Of a DNA stretch of 18,688 nucleotides, positions 10,101-16,100 are shown piece by piece. Both the position numbers and the translations under genes were made by a program. Source of the DNA: Saprospiraceae bacterium (GTDB taxonomy: Bacteria; Bacteroidota; Bacteroidia; Chitinophagales; Saprospiraceae); the NCBI GenBank assembly GCA_023300255.1, contig JALZWC010000312.1:1-18688 (forward strand), given 5' to 3'. Position 1 is the first letter of the stretch. Every line of letters begins with the position of its first letter. The notes beneath the pieces are model-generated. The model did no database searches and was not told the origin of the DNA. It saw only the letters and a list, made by a program, of their open reading frames with translations.

Positions 10101-13100
10101 CAGCATTAGTTGTGGTAACTGCCAAGACTACTCCATTACAATCTTGTAATTCTACCGTCACCCCACCTATTGATGGCTCATTCGCCTCTTGGATACCATT
10201 ACCGTTTAGATCCTCGAATACAAGCCCTATTAAGGTACCTAAAGGTTGTGTGAACCCTGCATCTATTTCTGCTCCTTGTGCAGGATCAAAAGCAATACAT
10301 TCGGAAGTATTAGTAATAGGATCTATATCTGAATCTCTTCCTGATGGGGAAGTTTCAAAATTAGGTATTCCTTGACTGTTTCCATCTGTATTAGTATTTG
10401 GATCAAAATATACTTGATAACTTCCTAATAATAGGTCGCCAAAAGAATAGCTTCCGTCAGGATTCGTTGTAGTAGTCGCCAAGACTACTCCATTACAATC
10501 TTGTAATTCTACCGTTACCCCACCTATTGATGATTCATTTGCATCTCGGATTCCATCGCCATTAATATCATTAAATACAACTCCTTCTAAGGTGCCTGTA
10601 GGTTGTACAAAACCTGCATCTATTTCTGCCCCTTTTTCAGGATCAAAAGCAACACATTCAGAAGTATTGGTAGAAGGGTTTATATTGGAGTCTCCTCCCT
10701 CAGGAGAAGTATCAAAATTAGGTATCCCTTGCGTATTCGTATTTGGATTAAAGAATACTTGGTAACTTCCTAATATGATGTCTCCAAATGAATAGCTGCC
10801 ATCTGGATTGGTGGTCGTCGTTGCCACTATGGCACCATTACAATCTTGTAACTCTACCGTGATCCCACCTATTCCTGGCTCATTCGCATCTTGAATGCCA
10901 TCGCCATTTAAATCATTAAATACAATTCCCACTAGTGTACCTGTAGGTTGTGTAAAGCCAGCATTCACTTCCACTCCTTTGGTAGGATCAAAAGCAACAC
11001 ATTCGGAAGTATTGGTGGAAGGATTTATATCAGAATCTCCTCCTTCAGGGGATGCCTCAAAATTAGGTATCCCTTGCGTATTCGTATTTGGATTAAAATA
11101 TACTTGATAATTGCCTTCTAAAATGTCATCAAAAGTGTAGCTTCCATCTGGATTGGTAGTAGTGGTTGCCACTACTACTCCATTACAATCTTGTAATTCT
11201 ACAGTCACTCCTCCTATTCCTGGCTCATTCGCATCTTGGATGCCATCGCCATTTAAATCGTTGAAGATACTTCCTATAAAACTTCCACTAGGCCGAAAGA
11301 AACCCGCATCTATATCTAGTCCTTCTCCTGCATTAAATGGAAGACAATCTGTAGTATTAGTATTATTTATATCTGAATCAAATTCATCATTGCCTCCAAC
11401 ATCTTTTGGAGAGGCTGTGAAATCTGGAATACCATCTGTATTAGTGGATTCATCAAAAACGATTTGGTAGCTATCAGACAATAAATTAGTAAAGGTATAA
11501 TTACCATTATTATCTGTGGTGGTCGTTTCAATAGTCCCGCCATTACAATCTTGTAATCGAACGGTCACATTTCCAATACCTATTTCTCCTGCATCTTGAA
11601 TACCATTTCTATTTTCATCATAAAAAACCGTACCCATCAAATCTCCAGTTGGAGGAATGAAACCTGCATTAATATTGGTATTTTCAACTGGATCATAGCT
11701 AATACATCCCGTACTATTTGTTGCTGGATCAATATCAGAATCTTTTGTATCGTCATCACCTGCATTTTGCTCTGTCGCAGTAAACTCATTTCCATTTGTA
11801 TCGGTAGGCGATCCAAAAACAATTTCATAATCACCAGCTGCAATCATTCCAAAACTATAATTGCCAAATTCATCTGTTAAAGCCGTAGCGACAACGGTTC
11901 CGTTGCAATCAATTAGACTTACGGTAAGACCAATAAGTAATCCTTCGTCTGGATCTTGAATACCATCTTCATTTGAGTCTTCAAAAGAAGTACCTGTAAT
12001 CGATCCGACAGGTTCGTAAAAACCTGCATCTATTTCCAATCCTTTATCAGGACTAAATGCTACACACTCTGATGCATTCGTTGTTGGATCTATATCCGAA
12101 TCATTTCCTCTTGGAGAAGTTAATAGATTATTAATACCTTCCGTATTAGTAGTCGGATTAAATACGACTTGGTAGTCGCCTACTAGTACTTCATCAAAAG
12201 AATAGCTACCGTCTGGATTAGAAACCGTTGTAGCTACCGTTAAGCCATTACAATCTTGTAGTGCTACTGTAATCCCACCAAAAAATGGTTCATTAGCATC
12301 TAAAACTCCATCTTGATTAATATCATTAAATACAACACCTGTTAGCGTTCCTGTTGGCTGAAAGAAACCAGCATCCACATCTAATCCTTCACTTGAATTA
12401 AATGGAAGACAATCTGTGTTACTATTGCTATTAATATCAGAATCCAAAGAATCGTTTCCACCTACATCTTTTGGAGAAGCGATAAGATTTGGAATCGCAT
12501 CTGTATTAGTCGCCCCGTCAAAAACAATTTGATAACTATTAGATAATAAATTAGTGAAGGTATAATTTCCATTTTGATCGGTAGTCGTCGTTTCAATAGT
12601 AAGTCCATTACAATCTTGTAATCGAACCGTTACCCCTTCAATACCTATTTCTCCTGGATCTTGAATACCATTTCTATTTTCATCGTTGAAAACAGTACCC
12701 ATTAAATCGCCAGTAGGAGGAATGAAACCTGCATTAATATTAGTATTCACAACTGGGTCATAACTAATACAGGAAGTACTATTGGTAGCGGGATCAATAT
12801 CAGAATCTATTGTATCATCATCACCTGCATCTTGTTGTGTTGCCGAAAATTCATTCCCATTAATATCGGTAGGCGGTCCAAAAACTATTTGATAGTCACC
12901 AGCTGCAACCATTCCAAAACTGTAATTACCAAATTCATCGGTAAGCACTGTAGCAATAATAGTCCCATTACAATCAACCAAGCTTACTGTTAAGCCAATG
13001 ATTAATCCTTCATCTGGGTCTTGAATGCCGTCTCCATCTAAGTCTTCAAAAGAAGTACCTGTTATAGCTCCTACAGGTTCGTAAAAACCTGCATCTATAC

Positions 13101-16100
13101 CCAATCCTTTCTCAGGATCAAATGCTACGCAATCTGATGTATTTGTCGCTGGATCTATATCTGAATCATTTCCACTGGGAGAAGCTACTAAACCACTAAT
13201 TCCTTCCGTATTAGTAGTCGGATTAAATACAACTTTATAATTTCCTAATAATACTTCATCAAAAGAATAGCTCCCATCTGGATTAGAAATTGTTGTAGCT
13301 ACCGTTAAGCCATTACAATCTTGTAGTGCTACCGTAATACCACCAAAAAATGGTTCGTTGGCATCTTGGATACCATCTTGATTAAGATCATTAAATACAA
13401 AACCTGTTAGCGTTCCTGTTGGTTGGACGAAACCTGCCTGTATCATAAACCCTGTTATAGGATCAAAGAAAAAACAAACAGAAGTATTAGTTAATGGATC
13501 TATATCAGAATCAAATCCTGTAGGAGAAGCGTGGTAATTCGTAATCCCTCTAACATTCGTAGAAGGATCAAACGCTATTTGATAATTACCCGCTAAAATA
13601 TCCCCAAAAGAATAACTACCATTTATGTCTGTGATCGTAGTTGCTATATCATTTCCTTCACAATTTTGAAGAATAACCGTAACTCCTTGTATAGCTGGTT
13701 CTCCTATATCATGTATTCCATTTCCGTTCAAATCATCAAAAACAGACACTTGTAAAATACCTGTGGGTCTAAAAAAGCCTGCATCTATTTCTAACCCCTT
13801 ACTAGGATCGAAAGAGACACAGTCTGATGCATTAGTAATTATATTTGTATCAGAATCTAAAGACTCATCTCCACCTGCCCCTTTAGGAGAAGTGGTAAAG
13901 TCCGTGATTCCATTTGTATTAGTTGCTGAATTAAAAACAAGGATATAATCATTAGATAAATTTCCAGTAAAAGAATAATTACCATTGTTATCTGTAACAG
14001 TACTAGCGATGACTGTTCCTTTACAATCCTGTAGTTCTACGGTAACACCAGGAATACCTAATTCCCCCGCATCTTGAATACCATCTTTATTTTCATCATA
14101 AAAAACAAATCCATTAATCTCTCCTGATGGTGGTACAAAACCTGCACTAATATCATTGTCACTATTAGGTTCTAAACTAGTACATTCTGTACTATTATCA
14201 GCCCCAATATCAGAATCAATAGTATCGTCATCTCCTGCATTTTGTTCTGTTGCTGAAAATTCGTTTCCATTTGTATCTAAGGGGGTTCCGAAAACGATTT
14301 TATAATCTCCTGCACTTACATCGCCAAAAGAATAATTACCAAACTCATCTGTAATAGTGGTCGCAACTATGGTTCCATCACAATCAACCAAACTTACAAT
14401 TAGATTTAATATCAATCCTTCCTCTGGATCTTGGATACCGTCGCCATCTAAATCTTCAAAAGCAGACCCAACTACAGTAGCTTTAGGTTCATTGAATCCT
14501 GCATCAATTACAATTGGATTTTCCATTAAGCTCACACAATCAGAATTAAATTGAGCATCAATATCGGAATCCTTTGTATCATCTCCACCAACATCTTTTG
14601 GAGAAGCTTCATAATGGTCAATTCCATTTTCATTACCTACTTGATCAAATTGAACTTCATAATCACCAAATTCCAAATTATCAAAAACATAATTTCCTGA
14701 ATCATCTGTAATCGTTCTAGCTATTTCATTTCCTTTACAATCTGATAATATAACGGTGATACCTGCAATAGGTAAATCTGTATCTGCTCGAGTACCATCT
14801 GCATTTATATCCTCAAATGCAGTACCTGTTATAGTGGTTTTAGGAACCACAAAACCTCCATCTATTTCTATTGGATCTAAAAAGATGGAGACACAATCCG
14901 AAGTAAAAGAATTATCAATATCAGAATCTTTTGTATCATCCGTTCCTTCCCCTTTAGGAGATGCTATATAGTTAGCTACTCCAGTATTATTTCCGCTTGG
15001 ATCAAATCGGACTTTATAGTCTCCTTTGTCTAAATCACCAAAAGAATAGTTACCTCCCTCATCCGTTGTTACTGTTGCTATCACAGCATCATTACAGTCT
15101 AAAAGCGTAACGGTAATTCCACCAATAGCTGGTTCATTCGCATCTTGAATACCATCTCCATTGAAATCATCAAATGCAATTCCATTAATCATTCCACTTG
15201 GTCTAAATACGCCCGCATCAAAATCTTTATTCCCATCATTTGGATCAAAAACAAAGGTACTAGTCTGCCCTGTATTCGGATCAAAATCACTATCTAAAGT
15301 ATCATCGCCAGCATCCAATGCAGTAGGTTCTACATCTAATACTGCACCATCTACACTTGTTTGTAAGTTGACCCCTACATAGTAATTTCCTTCCAATACA
15401 TTTTGAAAAATATAGTTCCCATTATTATCCGTTTCTGTAGTTGCTACAATAGTACCATCTGCATTAAAAAGCGTAATAACAATTCCTTCAATGTATGGCT
15501 CCCCAGAACTTTGTAAACCATCTTGATTTAAATCATCAAACACTTGTCCTGTAATATTTGCTCCTACAGGTGGTGGGATTTCAAAAAATCCTGCATCATT
15601 AGCATGGGAAACAGAACCTGGTCCAGCAGTAGCAATAGGAATGTATAATGCATTCGTAATGCCTAAAATATTTCCTACCTGTACATCAGAATCATTTAAA
15701 TTAGTATTAGGACCCATCCCAATATTTTTTGCCGTAGGCGTATAGATATCTAATAAGGCTAAAGGCGTTTGTGTTTGAGTAGCTGAACCAAATACTGCAA
15801 AGTATTCTTCATTTGGTCGAATAATATCGTCACTAAAAAAATAGTCTCCGCTAGCATTAGAAACGGTAGTTCCCACTTCTGTACCATCACTTGTATAAAG
15901 TGTCACTGAAATATCTGACAAGATCATTTCACAAGGATCTTGTATCCCATTAGTGTTAACATCTACCCAAATTCTTCCACCTAACTCAATCGGTGCTAAA
16001 CTACATAACGTAGCTACATCTCCTAATCCATTGGCTTTAGAAAAAGTAGAAATACTATTTGATCCTGAACGGAAAATCACATATCCTGGATCTCTTACAT

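Larger units (their letters stand above)
8815..15993 (-). repeat. Array of 20 SdrD_B-like domains
   Basis: Each domain opens with a V/A-F-x-D-x-N-x-DGIQD-x-x-E calcium-loop motif, then GGxTVxLxDCNG, then a GNYSF strand, and ends with a DSDI-x(about 8)-C segment and DAGFxxPxG. Units run from about 15993 (first, LGGRIWVDVN) down to about 8815 (last, VIGNMVFKDCNKNG). From the fourth domain on, lengths are very regular: 357 bp for domains 4-6, 345 bp for one subtype and 360 bp for two others. SdrD_B domains are rigid calcium-binding rods in staphylococcal surface proteins, so a long stiff stalk is the likely role here. Confidence 0.88.

Noticed and set aside
4757..15993. Periodic repeats as a possible CRISPR array
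   Set aside because: The period is about 210-360 bp, the frame is open throughout and units translate to SdrD_B or SprB domains. There are no short identical repeats with unique spacers.
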